Part shown: in pieces, positions 1 to 14,444 of the stretch
Layout: every line of letters starts with the position of its first letter
Position numbering within the stretch: position 1 is the stretch's first letter
NCBI RefSeq assembly: GCF_900496995.4
Contig: NC_044011.1
Span: forward strand, 46,611,541 to 46,675,540
DNA length: 64,000 nt
Direction of reading: 5' to 3'
From: Aquila chrysaetos chrysaetos
Lineage: Eukaryota > Chordata > Aves > Accipitriformes > Accipitridae
Notes under the pieces: generated by a model
The model's database searches: none
What the model was told of the DNA's origin: nothing
The model's input: the letters and a program-made list of their open reading frames with translations, nothing else
Program-made: the position numbers and the translations under genes

Positions 1-474
1 TGGGATTGCAGTTTTTGCTGGCCCTAGAAAGCATGATGTCTTTGCCTTGTATACACTTGGGGATGTATCTCACCCTTCCTGTACACTGAACCTACGTTTG
101 TTTAATTGCTGTTACCTTCTTCATGGGGTTTGAATCTTGGGAGTTTTCCCTGGTGTTTGAGAGAGAGCAGGAATCTGTTGTGAGTTCCTCTTGCAGAAGA
201 AAAGGTGATGCCTGCTAGAGTATCGCTAGCAACTTGGAGTTGAGAGACCCTTTATTTGTCCGTGTTTGATCTGAATAGTCTGTTAGCAATATTTAACCTT
301 CTGATGGAAGAAGTTTGCCGGGTCTGTGAACAGTGGCAGGAGCCTTGGGAGAGAGCGTTGCTATAATACAGATCACAGTCAGTCTTTCGTACCAGTCAGT
401 GCATCATCAACCTTATCGCTTGTGTTCATGCAAAATGCTGTTCACTAACTGAATATATATATTTTTTCTTTTAG
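1..474. other. CDON intron upstream of the first visible exon
   Basis: AT-rich sequence ending in a polypyrimidine tract and an AG at 473-474, which serves as the acceptor of the first CDON exon in the window. No other feature is seen. Confidence 0.8.
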
Positions 475-3400
475 ATTTAACTCCCCATTTTATTTCTGAG
501 CCCTTGTCTACTGTCCAGAAGTCTGGTGGGCCTGTACAACTCCGGTGTTCTGCCGAGCCCTCCACGGCTCACCTTTCTTGGCTGTTTAATGGGGAGCCTC
601 TGGACAGCAAGGTGGGAGAAGTGGAAATCCAGTCGGGATCTCTGACAATCGTCTCCCTCAGCCTGTCAACATCTGGTCGCTATCAGTGCGTTGCTAACAG
701 CAGCGTGGGTGCTGTTCTGAGCAGGCCTGCAATGGTATCGATGGGCAGTAAGTTAATTTTTCTTTCTATTCCTCACTCCTTGCAAATTATATAGACCTCA
801 ACTGGTTTGTATAATTTGTTTTTCTCTGACTTTTAGAAAACATCTAGTTTCAGGGTGGGTTTTTGTTTTTTTTTCCCCTCAGCCAGTACTTAGTATATGA
901 TTGAATATACACTTTTCACCAATTTTTTTTTTTTTCCCTGTGTCATACGAGACCTGTTAGGTGATGCAGCCCTGGAACAGATTCCCCAGAGAGTTTCTGG
1001 ATCCCCATCCTTGGAGGCTTTTAAAGACCAACTAGACAAAACCACACCTAATTGATTTAGTGGTGGTGATAGCCTCATTTTGAGCTGAAGGACCTCAAGA
1101 GTCCTCTCCAGCAAATACAAATATTATTCAGTGAAATAACATTCATTTCAATGAATTGACCTCAAAAGTGCAAGGCTCCCAAAAGCTGCTCTTCAAGATG
1201 ATCTTGAAAGAGCAACTGAGCTGCCATGCCATTGCAGAAGCGTGCTTGAGAGTTGATTAGAAGAGAAATGAGTGGGAATTGTTGCCTGGAAAATAAGTGG
1301 GAGCTGCAAATTTTCCTTTTCACTTATTTAATTTCATTTGGTCAAAACTGTCTAGATGTTCTTCAGGTAGGGACAGTCTTCTGTCCTTTTAGGTACAATT
1401 TCCCTTTTCTCGGTGTCACTGGTTCTTCTGATCAGCCTTTGCCTTAGTGCTTAGATCAATTACTGTAAAGTATTTGATCTTAAAGGACTTTAGAAGAGGA
1501 AGGGCAATGTTTTCCACATGGAAAGGACAATGTGGTGCTGAGAATGGGAATATAATATTCCTCCGTGAGCATGATTTGTCTGCTTGGGATCGCGGTGCTG
1601 TCTGAATCAGGCCTTTGTCAAGCAGGATTTGAGTGATTTCTCTGTAAGGGTACCTCATCTATGGAGCATGTCCAAAATCCTCCTGGGAGGAAAATTTCTT
1701 ATAAGTGAGAGAAGTAAGTGTTTTGGTAAAGTACTGACCCATAGCAAGACCCTCTCAAGAGAGCTATAAGGGTGGGTAACATAGAAAAACTTCACAACCT
1801 AGAAGATGCTTTGAACGTGAAGGGAGTAGAAGAGCAGCTTTCACACTTCTCTCCTCCTTCTGAGATTTTAGTAGAAAATGAGAAGGTGCTGTTAGCTGTT
1901 GAAGCTCCCTGCTTGCCTCATTGCTCATGGCAATGAGTGGGAGGCGCTGCTGTACTCAGTGTTGTGTTAATTATAATCACAGAAAGACAGTTTAATGTTT
2001 CTTATGGACAGGCTTCCTGCTGTTAGTGTAAATTGTCTTCTGTAGTGCCTTCAGAGCCCACGAGTGTTACTGCAGTCTTTCAGATATCTCTGCTTGCTTT
2101 TCCTGGAGCAGTTGAGGGAACGTAGTGGCTGTTTTTTCTTTCCTCACTATTCCCGTGTAAAAGCTGGCCCTTCCTGTAGTAAGGAAGCGTATGTACAGAG
2201 GAGGGTTTATGTTGTTACGGACTACAGAAAAGGCCATGCCTATCGATATGAATGTCCAAATGCTGCACCAGAGAAGATAATCAGCTTGAAACCAGCTATG
2301 TTTTAAACACAAATACTGAGCTTACTGCCCTTCCTCTTTTCCAAGCCGTGGCTGCTCTTAACCTTTTACCAATTCTTTTCTAGGTTTAGCTAATTTTGAT
2401 ACGTCAGTGAAACCTGCTGTTACAGCAGAGGAAGGAGGTACAGCTTTCATTGGATGCAAGGTGCCGGAAAGCAACCCTAAAGCACAGGTTCGCTTTCAAG
2501 TGCGGGGAAAATGGCTGGAGCAATCAACAGGTGAGATGTTTTATGCCCCTGGTCAGCAACATAAATATCCAACAAAAGCTTGCCTGGATTTTTTTCTCAG
2601 AACTTAAAGAAAAAAAACCTCCAGAAACTTGCAGAACTTCCTGTGCAAATCACTTTAAAGCTACCTTTGTAAATTAATATCCTTTGCATGGCAGCATGAT
2701 TTCTTTGTGATCCTACATTTAGAATAGATTGATATATCTGAGAAGTGATGTAAAAAAATTTTTTTTTAAAAAAGAAGCCTTTTTTTGAAACCAAGTTAAA
2801 TATAATAATCTTTTTTCCTTCCCCACTTGTTTAGACAACTACCTAATTCTTCCATCTGGAAACCTGCAGATTTTGAATGTATCTTTAGAAGACAAAGGAT
2901 CCTATAAATGTGCAGTGTACAACCCAGTTACTCACGATCTCAGAATAGAACTCACTGGACGTAAGCTCATAGTCACACGTGAGTATTTGGTTCAGCTTTC
3001 CAGAATAAATACATCTCAAACCAAATAAATATCATCCCTAAGATTTTTAGCATGGGCATATCAGCCTAAATATCCACTGGTCTCAAATACCATGTTATGT
3101 AAAATCTGTCCTGCATTATTTACCCATTCAATTCTTATTTCCCCTTACTGTAGAGGAGCAGCATGGCTGCTTCTCAAATCCCAAGAGGACAGAGCACATA
3201 GCCCTTGGAAGAGGGGATACTGCTAATACTCCAGTTGCCAAACTGATTTCAGAGCAAGACTTCTGGAAGAAAGCATTACAGCATCATGCTTAGTCACAAG
3301 TATAAGTAGCTATGTTTGAAAGTTATGGCAAACCTCAGGACTGGAGGATGGGATGGGAGAATGCAGTTTAAAAGAGTAGTTAGTGATAAGCCTTGTCTCC

Positions 3401-6400
3401 TTTCTTCCAGGCTCTTCCTCAGGTGGCTTCCACATACTTCACCCCCTGGCACCACAGAGCCTGGCAGTGCCCCGGCACAGCTCTCTGATGCTAGAATGTG
3501 TCGTCAGTGGGTTGCCTCCAACCTCCGTCCGCTGGGTTAAAGATGGCCGGGATGCACTGAGAAAAGGCAGGTGGAAACTGCTGCACTCCCATCTGGTGAC
3601 GGACAGGCTTGAGGCATCGGACTCTGGGAATTACTCCTGCGTGGTGGGAAACGAATTTGGAGTAATGAAATACGTTAACTATTCGCTTACTATACTTGGT
3701 AAGAAATAAAAGAAATTTTCACGTCCAGGCAATGAATGTTTTGGTTGTATACTTGCTGGTTTTGGCATCTGATTACAAATAGCCTAACATTCTTTCTCAA
3801 CCTAAAAAGAACCTATTAAACCTATTAAAATAAAGAATGAAGATATGTTCATAATGATCATATCTTATCATCTCTCCCAAGTTAAAATCCATAACTATTT
3901 ATTTCTTCATATCCTTTGCAGTCTGAAGTAATTAAACAGTAAAGGACAACAAACTCCAAGGGAAGAACTGATCTATTTATTTTTCTGCAGAGTGCCAAGT
4001 GTATATGGGATACAGTGTCAATAATGTACCAGGGATCAGATGTTTCTCTTCTGAGGTTATATATAAGCAAAAAGCTGGCAAGGGGAGGTGATATGTTTGG
4101 ATGAGGACAAAAACAAAAGCAAAAGAAATATACTTGGCCTCTTCTGTGTGGCTGCAAGTTGTTCCTAATCTCCTCTTTCCTTTGTAGCAGATTTTCCTGT
4201 TGTTTGAGGTTTTTGCCTCCATGACTGTTTTTGTTTGGTTTTTGAAATGTGTACATTAGAGTAATTAAAAAAACATGTTGACACACAATACACCTTTTAT
4301 TATGGGATGTCACTAAAGAATTATTTTGAAAATACAGGTGTTTTATTTACAGTATTAATGCACATGTGACTTTGGAATAGAAGGGAGAGACCATTAAAAT
4401 AAGCAAGTGTGTGGGAAGCAGCTTTAGGCTGCGTAGAACTAGAAGTATGCGGTGCTTGCTTGGTCTTTGTACACGATAAGTTTGTGTAACGTTTCGTGGT
4501 ATTTTTTTCAGGACTTAGGCTAAGATCAACATACAGTGGTTTATGTAAATTATTTCCCTTTATAGAACCTGCCTCGATCTCTAAGGGACTGCAAGATGAA
4601 ACTGTGGCCGCTGGAGCGACTGTGCATTTCTGGTGCGACGTCCGTGGAAGCCCTGCTCCGACCCTCGCCTGGCTCCACAATGCAGCTCCCCTCCGTCTGT
4701 CTCCACGACATCTGCCAACAGGAAACCGTCTGCGGATCCGGGGTGTCACCCAAGAGGACTCCGGCTTGTACCAGTGTGTAGCAAACAATGGGGTTGGATT
4801 TGTGCAGTCCACTGGGAGACTTCGTGTCCAGCTGGGTAGGAGCACTTGCAGCCCTCAGGAACACAAATTAAGCATTTGTACTTCAAGCTTTAATCTGTTC
4901 TTTTTTCCTTAGATTATGTATCGATTTGCTTCTCACCACTGTTGGTAGCAAACCTTACAAAGAAGGTGCTTTCGGTTGAGTATTAAGAGATGTAGGTATT
5001 TCTGAGGTGGCGTGGTTACCTGATACTTAAAACCTAGATTACCAGCTGCAATTAAATCAGCTTATGATTGAATTTGACACAGTTTATTTTTAAATAGAAT
5101 CAGGGTCGTGTTGCGCTAGATGAACTGGTATTCTTAGCAGTATTGGCCAACAAGTAATTGTGCCTGTTCCATATACTTAAGTTTACAAAACGATCATCAG
5201 ATTTGGGGTTAGTGCACACTTCCCCTGTATCAGATTAGCAGGTACCAGTAGTCTTTCTGATCACTTTCCAGTCTAAGATACTTTCTGATACCCAGAGAAC
5301 TTGATTTCTGCTAGTACAAGGATGTTGGCAAGACCGTTGCTGTTCCTGTTCTCTCCCTGTCATGTGTAGTTGAAGCTTTTGACCTTCTCTGTAGCTATTA
5401 AGATTGATGTGAGCTGTGCAGAGGCTGGTTGAGCAGATGTTTTGTGACCTGCTTGTCTGCAGAGTAGACTAAGCCAGTTGCCTGCACGGTGTTCCTCACT
5501 GACAGTCAAGTCTTGGTTACTTAGAAAATTTGAAGTGTGGTTTGAGTGCAGTTTTCTATCAGCCTTCTCTAAGCACAAGTCTCAGCTGAACTCTTCAGTC
5601 TGGAGAGGCTGTCTAGAGAAGAAATAACTGTTAAAATGGCTAAAAAGAAGCGTGCGTGACTTTTTAAATTGTATTGACTCATTTTGGCATTAAGCATCAT
5701 ATTTCTTAGCCAAATTCATTCTTTGGGTTTCCCTGCCCCCAACCCTCCCAGGCAAAGGCTCTAGGTTGGTTATAGTCTCTCCACCAGCAAGCATCACTGT
5801 GGTAGATGGTGGGGACACGATGCTGTCTTGCAATGCCACTGGCCTACCTGTTCCTGTGATCCATTGGTATGACAGCAGAGGACTTATGACCAGCCACCCT
5901 TCCTGGGTGCTTCATTCAAAGCCACAGAAACCACCTCAAGCAATGCTGGGCAGCGCCGTTGCGGAGCCCACCTACTTCTCCATGTCTCAAGTGGGCTCAA
6001 GCTCCTCACACATTAGGAACGTGATGCCTGAGCATGCTGGGCAGTACGTGTGCGAAGCCATCAGCGAGCACGGCTCCATGGTGTCAAAAGCCTTACTTAC
6101 AGTTGGTAAGCTTGAAGCACAAAATTGCATGGTCAGCTCCTTGATTTAGGTGAGAAATGCCTCAAAATAAGAAACTAACGGCAGATAGGTAGTGTGGGTA
6201 TCCTGGGGAAACGAAGCAGAGGAGTCTAAGATGTCTTCGTGGATCAGTTCCTCCCTTCCACCTTAGGCAAAGTAGAAATGGCTGTGTGTATTGCATGGAC
6301 TTAGTTTTATCACAGATAAGAATCCTATCCAAGGGTGCGGTGTTTTTTTAACTTCTTGAATTTGCTACTAGGAAAAGACAGTCCTTATACTAAAGGCAAT

Positions 6401-9400
6401 ATGGGAGAGATATTTCCTTTCTTCACATTGGAATATTGTGTGATATTAGTGACAGGTTTAAGCTCCCCCGAGTTCCCTTCACAAGAACTAAGATCCAGAT
6501 TTTTAGTTACATGAAGTGACTTAAGTTTCTCAGCTCTTTCAGCATCTTGCCTTAGTAAATTTAGCTGAATGCCAACGGGATTTAAGGCCAGTGGAATTTA
6601 ATAAGTGGCCCCATATTTAAAGTTCTTCATTACCACTAGTTAGAGTTTAAAACTCATGTAAATAAATTGAAAAGATGCTTAAAGGTTCACTTGGAGGAAG
6701 AAAGAAAGAAGAAACCTCAAGAAAATGATCCTGAAGTGTAGTTTTATAAGTAAGTTATTGTTGGACTTTGAGTGGAAACACAAAACTAAATATCATCGCA
6801 GAATTCAGTCTGTGTCAAACAGAAAAATCCCACTGCTTTGCCTCAGAATTTTATGGCAGTAAGTTCAATTTTAATGTTTTGTTTATTAACTTTTATCGGT
6901 TTCTAATATGTTGTACTAGCTGCTGATTATGGTGCAGAGGGTGGTTAAGGCATTTGGTTTTGATATAAAAGTCCTTAAGTAGTTTCTGGGAGCTGTTAGG
7001 GTTTTAGAACAGTTCGCAACTGTGCCAAAAGACATGCTCAAACATTTAGATGTTTTAATGAAGAATTCATGCCAGGTAACACTTCTGAAGCACCTGAATG
7101 ACTTAGGCTGTGATTCCAGTGCATTTCTTTGGTAGTAGGATCAACTTAAGCAGCTCTCAGCCTCAGCAGCTTGTTCCCATCATTTACCTTGTGCAAGCAC
7201 ACAGTAAGAGAGCTTATTTGGCTGAAAAATGTATCTTTTTTTTTTTTTTTTTTTCCTTTCTGCTGGATCTGTTCCACGACATGATTCATTGCATGGTCTT
7301 ACAAGCGGGCAGGGCAACTTAAGCTACCATCATAGTGAGAAACCACCAAAATGTAAAGTGATAGCCTTAGGATCGTATACCCATGGCGCTTATTTTAAGT
7401 CTTTTTTAGACAGTCACGGTGTTTGCCTGCATGGCAGTAGCTTCCCAGAGCTACTAAACACAGGGTTAATTCTCCAAAATAACTTCATCTAATGGAAATG
7501 GAGGAGAAAAACACACTCCAGGAAGCCTGAGTTAGCAGGTTAGTATAAAACAGAAGAAGAGTAGGATTCATTGTAGGTAGGTAAGGGGATACAACAGAGA
7601 GCAGGCTGAAGCTGTCCTTTATAGAAGCCAAGCACCTCTGAGAAGTCTTTAGGTGATTTGAAAGACTTGCCAGGCGTGGGTGACTTCAGTGATCTGCAGT
7701 GTTCAGATTTTCAGAGTGCTTTCCCAGCCTGTGCTAAGGTACTTAGAGAGCTCATAAGGAGGAAGGATCCTCCAGTTGTTGAAGAAGTGGGGAAGCAATG
7801 CCTGGGAATGCAATCTGTTTGCACAGCAGAGACAAAATACCAAGGTTGCTCTGCTGCCATGCAAACCCAGGGCATGCCAGTGGGTTGAAATCTGCTTGCA
7901 TGTTTGCAGCCCTGTTTCAGGAAGGGTGTAGAAGAACTAGAAAAGGTGCTGTGAAATGCAACAGGCGGGTTCGTAGTGGTGTGGAATAGTTTCTGTGGGA
8001 GGAGAGGCTGAAATGGTGAGGGCTCTTTACCTTCAAAATGAGGCCACCGAAGGGGAGACACGATAGCGAACTGTAAAATTCTGGGTATTATGGAGAATGC
8101 GAGTAAAAACTGTGAATATGTTCTTTTAACGCCCGAATTTGGGACGTTTGGTCCTTCTCCGGTTGTTGTCAGAGGCAGGATTTTGGGTGCGTACAGCCTT
8201 TGGTCTGACCCAACTCAGTGCTGCTTATGGTTCACAGTGGGGCTGGGAAGCTGAGGAAGAAGAGTAAGTCTCAGTGGCTACAGGGAAAGGGATGGCACTA
8301 AGAGCAACAGCCGAAAAAAGTTGCATAATGACACAGCCGCAAAGAGAAGTCTGATGTGCTAGTTTATATGGGTAGCAATTATGCCAGAAACTTAGAAAAA
8401 GAGCTTAGATCCGAATTGCTTAATGGAAATTGTTACCCGAGGGTTGTTTTCCAAAGCAAAAATACAAGCTACTTGTCAGTTGTTGACGACTCCCCTCTCG
8501 CAGCAATAAACACACCAATGACTGCAGGTCTCCTGTCACCAGCCTAAACCACAACTAATTCTCCACATGCAAGAGTCCGTTTCCCCCATGCCAGCAGGCG
8601 TCAAACCCTGCTGTGCCCACCCACAACTCCTCCGAGTCCACCACGATGCAGTGGGCCTTCTGCCTCCTCGAGCGAATACGGCATTTGTTTCCAATATTAA
8701 CACGCGGCGCTACATCCCTTTCCCACTGCTTTGCTGACAGTAGTAGATACCCTTTCACTTGGAGATTGTTCTGGGGGCGTCTGATGTTTTTAAGCAAACT
8801 CCCATCTGGCTTTGGCGACGTCCTCTCCACGTTGTTCCCTTCTTCAGTCTCCAAACTTTGTGGCATTGCTAAATAAATAGGAAGAAACAAACAAGGAATG
8901 CTTGCTGAGAGTGTGTCTTCAATTTGAAAAGAGAACTTTCCTTCCCTTCCCAGCTTTTTAAAAAGTGGCCAAAAATAGCAGCCACACTTGCTGCTGGTAT
9001 TTTAATGGAGGTTTGGAGGAATCTGAGTCAGCCAGGCTAACACTGCCTAGGCTTTACATTACCAAGGAATTTGTTTGTTTTGTAAACCAAGTTCCCTTCA
9101 TTCCCTTCCCCTTCCAGACCCCGGCATGTAACATAAACCTACACAAATCTGAAAGGACGGACAGGGCTAAGAACATCTGGCAGTCCCAGCACTGCAGCGT
9201 GCAACCTTGAGGAGCTGCGCTGGTTCCCAAACATTCTCGTTTTAAGCACTGACGTTTACTTGTCCTGGATAATCTCAGTTGTCCAACCTGCCACCCCTTT
9301 CCTGCCTGGAATGCTGACAAGCCCTGCATCGGCCAAACAGTGCTTTTTTTTGTCTTGCGGCCTCTTTCGAACTACTGATATTGTATGTATTTTTATATAT

Positions 9401-12400
9401 ATATATACACACACACATATATATATATATCTCTCTCTCTACACACACACACATATATATATCTTTTTTTTTTTTTTTTTCATACCAGGCAAAGTAAATA
9501 GGATGGAGGAGGCTGGAGCAGGATTTCTAGAAATGTGTTGGTATTAAATTGCATGTTAGATCTGTAAACTGAGTTTATTCTCAGCATAAATTTTCAAATG
9601 AAGTAGTTGAGTCGTGCAACTTTCAAAGCTGATCGAAATTACAGCTAAAACCTCAGAAACTGAGGTAGGAGAATGTCCTCTTGTGCACGCCAGTTCAGGC
9701 CATGAAAAGTTCCTTGTACAACTGTGATTAATTTAAAATTACACCGTTTGTGTCACAAGTGTAGCTATTTTTTTTTTTTTCTTTTAACATGCATTGCCAC
9801 TACTTCACTTATTGGAGGTACTAGTCAAACTGTGCCTGCAGATGTTGCGTTTCAGGTTTTCTGTCTTTGCCACTGTGGAAAAAGAAAAAAACAAAACCCA
9901 AACAAACCAAAAAACACTGTTCTTCCCTGAAAAAATAGCCACTGCGCAAGGGCGCAGCTTGGCACCGGGCTCAGGTCTGTGCGGGCATCTCTTGAACTGG
10001 CTTTTTGCAGCAGGGTCTGTTTAGAAATGATGCTCTTAAATGATGTAGTGTCCCCTCTGCACCGGGCAAATGTACGTCATCTTGAAGATGTAACCAGACT
10101 CCTCCCTTTACAGTTCCTTTAGAAACTGGCACGAAAGCAGAAGAAATGGCTCCTGTGGAGGTTGCCGAAAGCGATGAGAGCAATGGTGATTTTGGTGCAG
10201 AAACAGTGTTTTCAAGCTCGCCTCCAACAAAGTTGCATTTGGATGCAGCTGCGACGGAAAAAGCCTCGAGTGCCGCCGCTCCCCCCGAAGCCCCCATCAT
10301 CCTCAGCCCCCCGCAGACACTGAAGCCGGACATGTACAATCTGGTGTGGCGTTCAGGGAGGGATGGGGGCTTGCCCATCAATGCCTATTTTGTGAAATAC
10401 CGCAAGGTAACGTTTCTCCGTAGTGTTGAAGCGGTGCGCCGCAGCAGATGCGTTTCATTGTTTTAGGTTTCTCAAGGAACCAGTAATTGTTGCAGTGCTG
10501 GCGTTAACAAGAACATGGTGTCAGGCCAGAGAGAATATAGAATACGGTTGAACTGCAATGTTACTGTGGCCACACACGCAGCTCATTTTAGGGGCAACTG
10601 AAGTTGGTCACAAGTACACTGTTCTATCTAGTTTTAAGTGAGATTTATTCAGCAGAGCTGAGGCTTTTATTTCTTTTACAGTATCGTTACGGCCTATGGG
10701 GAGTGGGGTTCCAAGGCATATTGTACGCAACTTCAGTGATGTTAAAAACGCATTAGCGTGAGCAAGCTTGAATCTGGGGGGTACGCTTGAGATCAGAAGG
10801 GAAGCTGAGTATCAGCCTATGTCAAAAAGTGTCACAAAACTCTGTGTCCCAAAGAGACTCTATTAAACTGGAGTTACCAAATACGAAGGTGAGCTAAAAT
10901 TTCCTAAGCAGATACCTATCATGTCCTTAAAAATGGTGTGTCAACAGTGAGGTCTTCTGATTAAAATCAGAACCAAGCAATGCCTGTGCCCGTTCTCCTA
11001 AGCAAACAGTTTTCTGTATGGTGAAGCTGTTTGGTTTATTTTTCATAAGCTTTTTAATCCTCTACATCCTGATCTTGTCTTAGCCTGAAGGGAATGCTTA
11101 GATTTTTGACCTGTTAGTTCCTGAAAACCTAGTGCCAAAGTCTGTTGATATAATTTCTCATCCAAAGGTGGTTGGTTCACATAAGCACTGAAAGCTTTGA
11201 ATACTTCTTTGACCTTTTTGATGCTTACCCTTCACTCATAACAATCCTTTCCACATTAAATGTGCTCAGTCATGCGTTTCTCAGTAGGGAGTTTACTCAT
11301 GGAACCTACTCATGGTTTTTTAGGGTGGTGTTCTCTTTGTGTCATTAGATTATTTTATTGATTTCCCTCTTTTAAAGAGGAAAAAAAAAAGTTGGGGGAA
11401 TAAAAGCCTCGGAAGAGTGGTCGCTTCAGAAGAAAATACTTGAACAAAGACCTCTGGCATAACCTTTGATAATCCATGGCATTTAGATCTGCCTTCCATG
11501 TTTTATTAAAGTCTTATATTGTTTAGCAGTTTATTTTTGGTAGAATTTTTGTCTTTTCCTTTGGGATTTGGGGTAATGTTTTCCTGCAAAGGTCAAGCAT
11601 TAAGAGACTACCCTGAATCTCTTTCCTTTCTTAAATGGAGGTGGTGATTTCACTGTTAAATTAAAAAGTGTTTTTTTAAAAAAAAACCAAAAAAACCCCA
11701 AAAAACCCCCCCCAAAAAACCCGAAAAAACCCCATGCATTAATAAAAAACAAATCTTTGGTGTCCCTGCTGACTTTTTTTTTTTTTTTCCCCAGCCTCAA
11801 GAATTAACTAGGACATACTTTTTGTTGCCCGTTTTAGCCAATAAATATTTTAAAATGCTTAAGTACAGGAAAAGCTGGGATAGTTGAGGGAACATATCCT
11901 TCTCATTAGGGTGTTGGGTCCAGCCCTTTAATGTCACACATGCTGCCAGCTAAAGGCTGATTGAAGTCTTTAAAATCATTTGGTCTCTTGCTAATTTTGG
12001 CCACAAGTGAAAAAGAGCATTTTTTTTTTTCCAAAAACAAGTGCACGTGTGTGTATGGAGAGGGAAAATAAGTTTATCGAAGGAGCGCTGTGAAGGTAGT
12101 TGCAAAAGTGCTGATTTGTGGCAGAAGCACTTGGAGACAAACCATAGGTAGATATAGGAGAACGTAAGGAGTTCTGGCAAGTGGCAGAGGTTCTTTGGAT
12201 GCTCAGGTGTGAAAGTGATGAGGGATTTGAGTATTACGTTGGGTTCTGTGCAATTCACTGCTGATGCTGAGCTCGCTCTCCATGTCCTGTGCAGCTGGAT
12301 GACAGCGTCAGTGCAGTGGGAAGCTGGCACACGGTGCGTGTCCCTGGCAGCGAGAACGAGCTGCGGCTCACCGAGCTGGAGCCATCCAGCCTGTATGAAG

Positions 12401-14413
12401 TTTTAATGGTGGCGAGGAGTGCTGCTGGTGAAGGCCAGCCTGCTATGCTGACATTTCGCACCAGCAAAGGTAGGTGCAGCACAATGTTCCCTGTGTCCTA
12501 GGCTTTCGAGAGGACATTTATTTAAATTACATCAACTGTATGTTGTCTGCTAAGCCGTATATGAAATGTTCTGCAATTTAGTTGCTAAAGAGCAGCCTCT
12601 AATAGCTAAAATAGCTGTAGGGCAAACTTTCCTGAGCATTACCAAGGGTATTAAAGCCTTGATGGTAATGTTTTGGGGATGATTATTAACATACATACTG
12701 TAAGGTTCCTCTTGCTTAAAAGAGCTCAGTCAGGGAGCAGCCTGTCCTTGTTCAGGTTTTTCAGAGTATCACAAAAGAAACTCTCTGCACCTTCAAGTTT
12801 TCATATATCAACAAAACTGCTTCTAGTCTGCTTTGCAGACACATCAGTGAAAATCTCTCAGCTGACTGGAAGCCAGCTGTTTTGATAGTTGTGTGCAGAC
12901 AGCAACAAGCGAAAGAGTATTTCTAATCAAAGCAAAATTTTCTTTCAAGCTTGGATGCTGGTGGCTCTACTCTTAAGCATGCAAACAATCAGATATTTTT
13001 CATACTAATGTACAAGACCCGGATAGCTTAAAATTTTATTAAGAACGTAATGTTTTCGTGAAATCTGTGAATTCATGATAAACACATACTGCCACAGGCC
13101 AAAAGTCAGCCCAGCGTCCTGGGTCCAGCTATGGCCAAATGCAGATTCCATAGCATTTTATTGAACCTCTTTCTCTAGGCATGGATTTCACTGTGCAATT
13201 TTCACCACCTGTTGTGATTTCATGATGAGAGAGGGCTTTGAAACCCAGGCAGGAGCCGGTGGCATCACCACAAAGTGCAGTATTGCCGATGTTAGTACTG
13301 CAGATGAATGGTCACTTATCCACAGCGCAAGAGTCCCTGGGCTGATAGGGGAAGTGTCCTCTCTTGCTCCCCTGAAGAAACTCCCTAATTGCTATCCTGA
13401 CTGTTTAGCTTGTGATTTGGAGCCAGGGCTTTAGTCCCCCGCACTGTAGCGAGTGATCTTGTGGAGTGAGCATGTTGTGAGAGGCAATGAACAGTTTTTT
13501 CTTATCCAATCCCTGAGCTGATGTACTGTATATCAAATGTTTCGTAGAAAGAATATCATCCTCGAAAAACACTCAGGCACCGTCTCCACCAGTAGGCATT
13601 CCTAAACATCCCGTTGTTCACGAAGGGACAAATAATTTTGGTGTTGTCCTTCCTGACCTGTCTCGACACAGCGGAGGTAGGTGTATGGGTGTAATCCCAT
13701 GTGCTAAAAGTTGTGTTGCAAACAGATGCATCTAAGTTAACGTGTGTTTATTACTGCTCTAGGTGCTTGTACTACCTCTTCTATTTCCTGTTTATTCCCT
13801 AGGTTTCTTTGATAAAGGTATTTTTCCTCATTTGTGGGACTTCTGTGAATGAGGTCAGATATCTGCCTGATTTTCTGTTCTTCTGTATGTTTCCAGAGTA
13901 AAAGATCGTAGTTCGAGATTTTGGGATTACCTGAGAGGTTACCTTATTCCAGACAGTGAATTAGCATTTTAAGTACCTTCCTTGATACCTCGGGTTTCCA
14001 CAGCAACGTTAAGTCACCAAGTAGTAGTGCATTTCTTACAGACTTTGGTGTCTGCGGTGGGGTATTGGAAGCTATGAATTTAGCCAATGCATACCCTGAT
14101 CTAGTGAACATTTAATATTTCCAAGGATGCTGCATGTGTGGCTCTCAAAAAATAAGATTTTCATGTATAACCCACGTTCTCGCTGCTCATTTTTAAACCT
14201 GTGGTTTCTTTTTGCTAAATACTCTGGTTTTCTCTTCTCTTCCGCTGCGAAAGATGCAGAGGAAGAAGGGAAATGGGAAGTGGCTGTGTCAGAGTTTTAA
14301 GTTCTCAGAGTGGATTATATCCGTTCTGGATGCTTTCCTGTGGCTTCCCAGAGATGGGCTTATTTCTGATGGCAAGAAGATACAACCACTTCCCAGTAGG
14401 TGTGACTTTTTTC

Positions 14414-14444
<31 letters not shown>

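Noticed and set aside
2961-2966. Alternative donor GTAAGC in CDON exon 2835-2978
   Set aside because: The exon continues to 2978 because the protein there (GRKLIVT) matches known CDON; the upstream GT may be a cryptic site.
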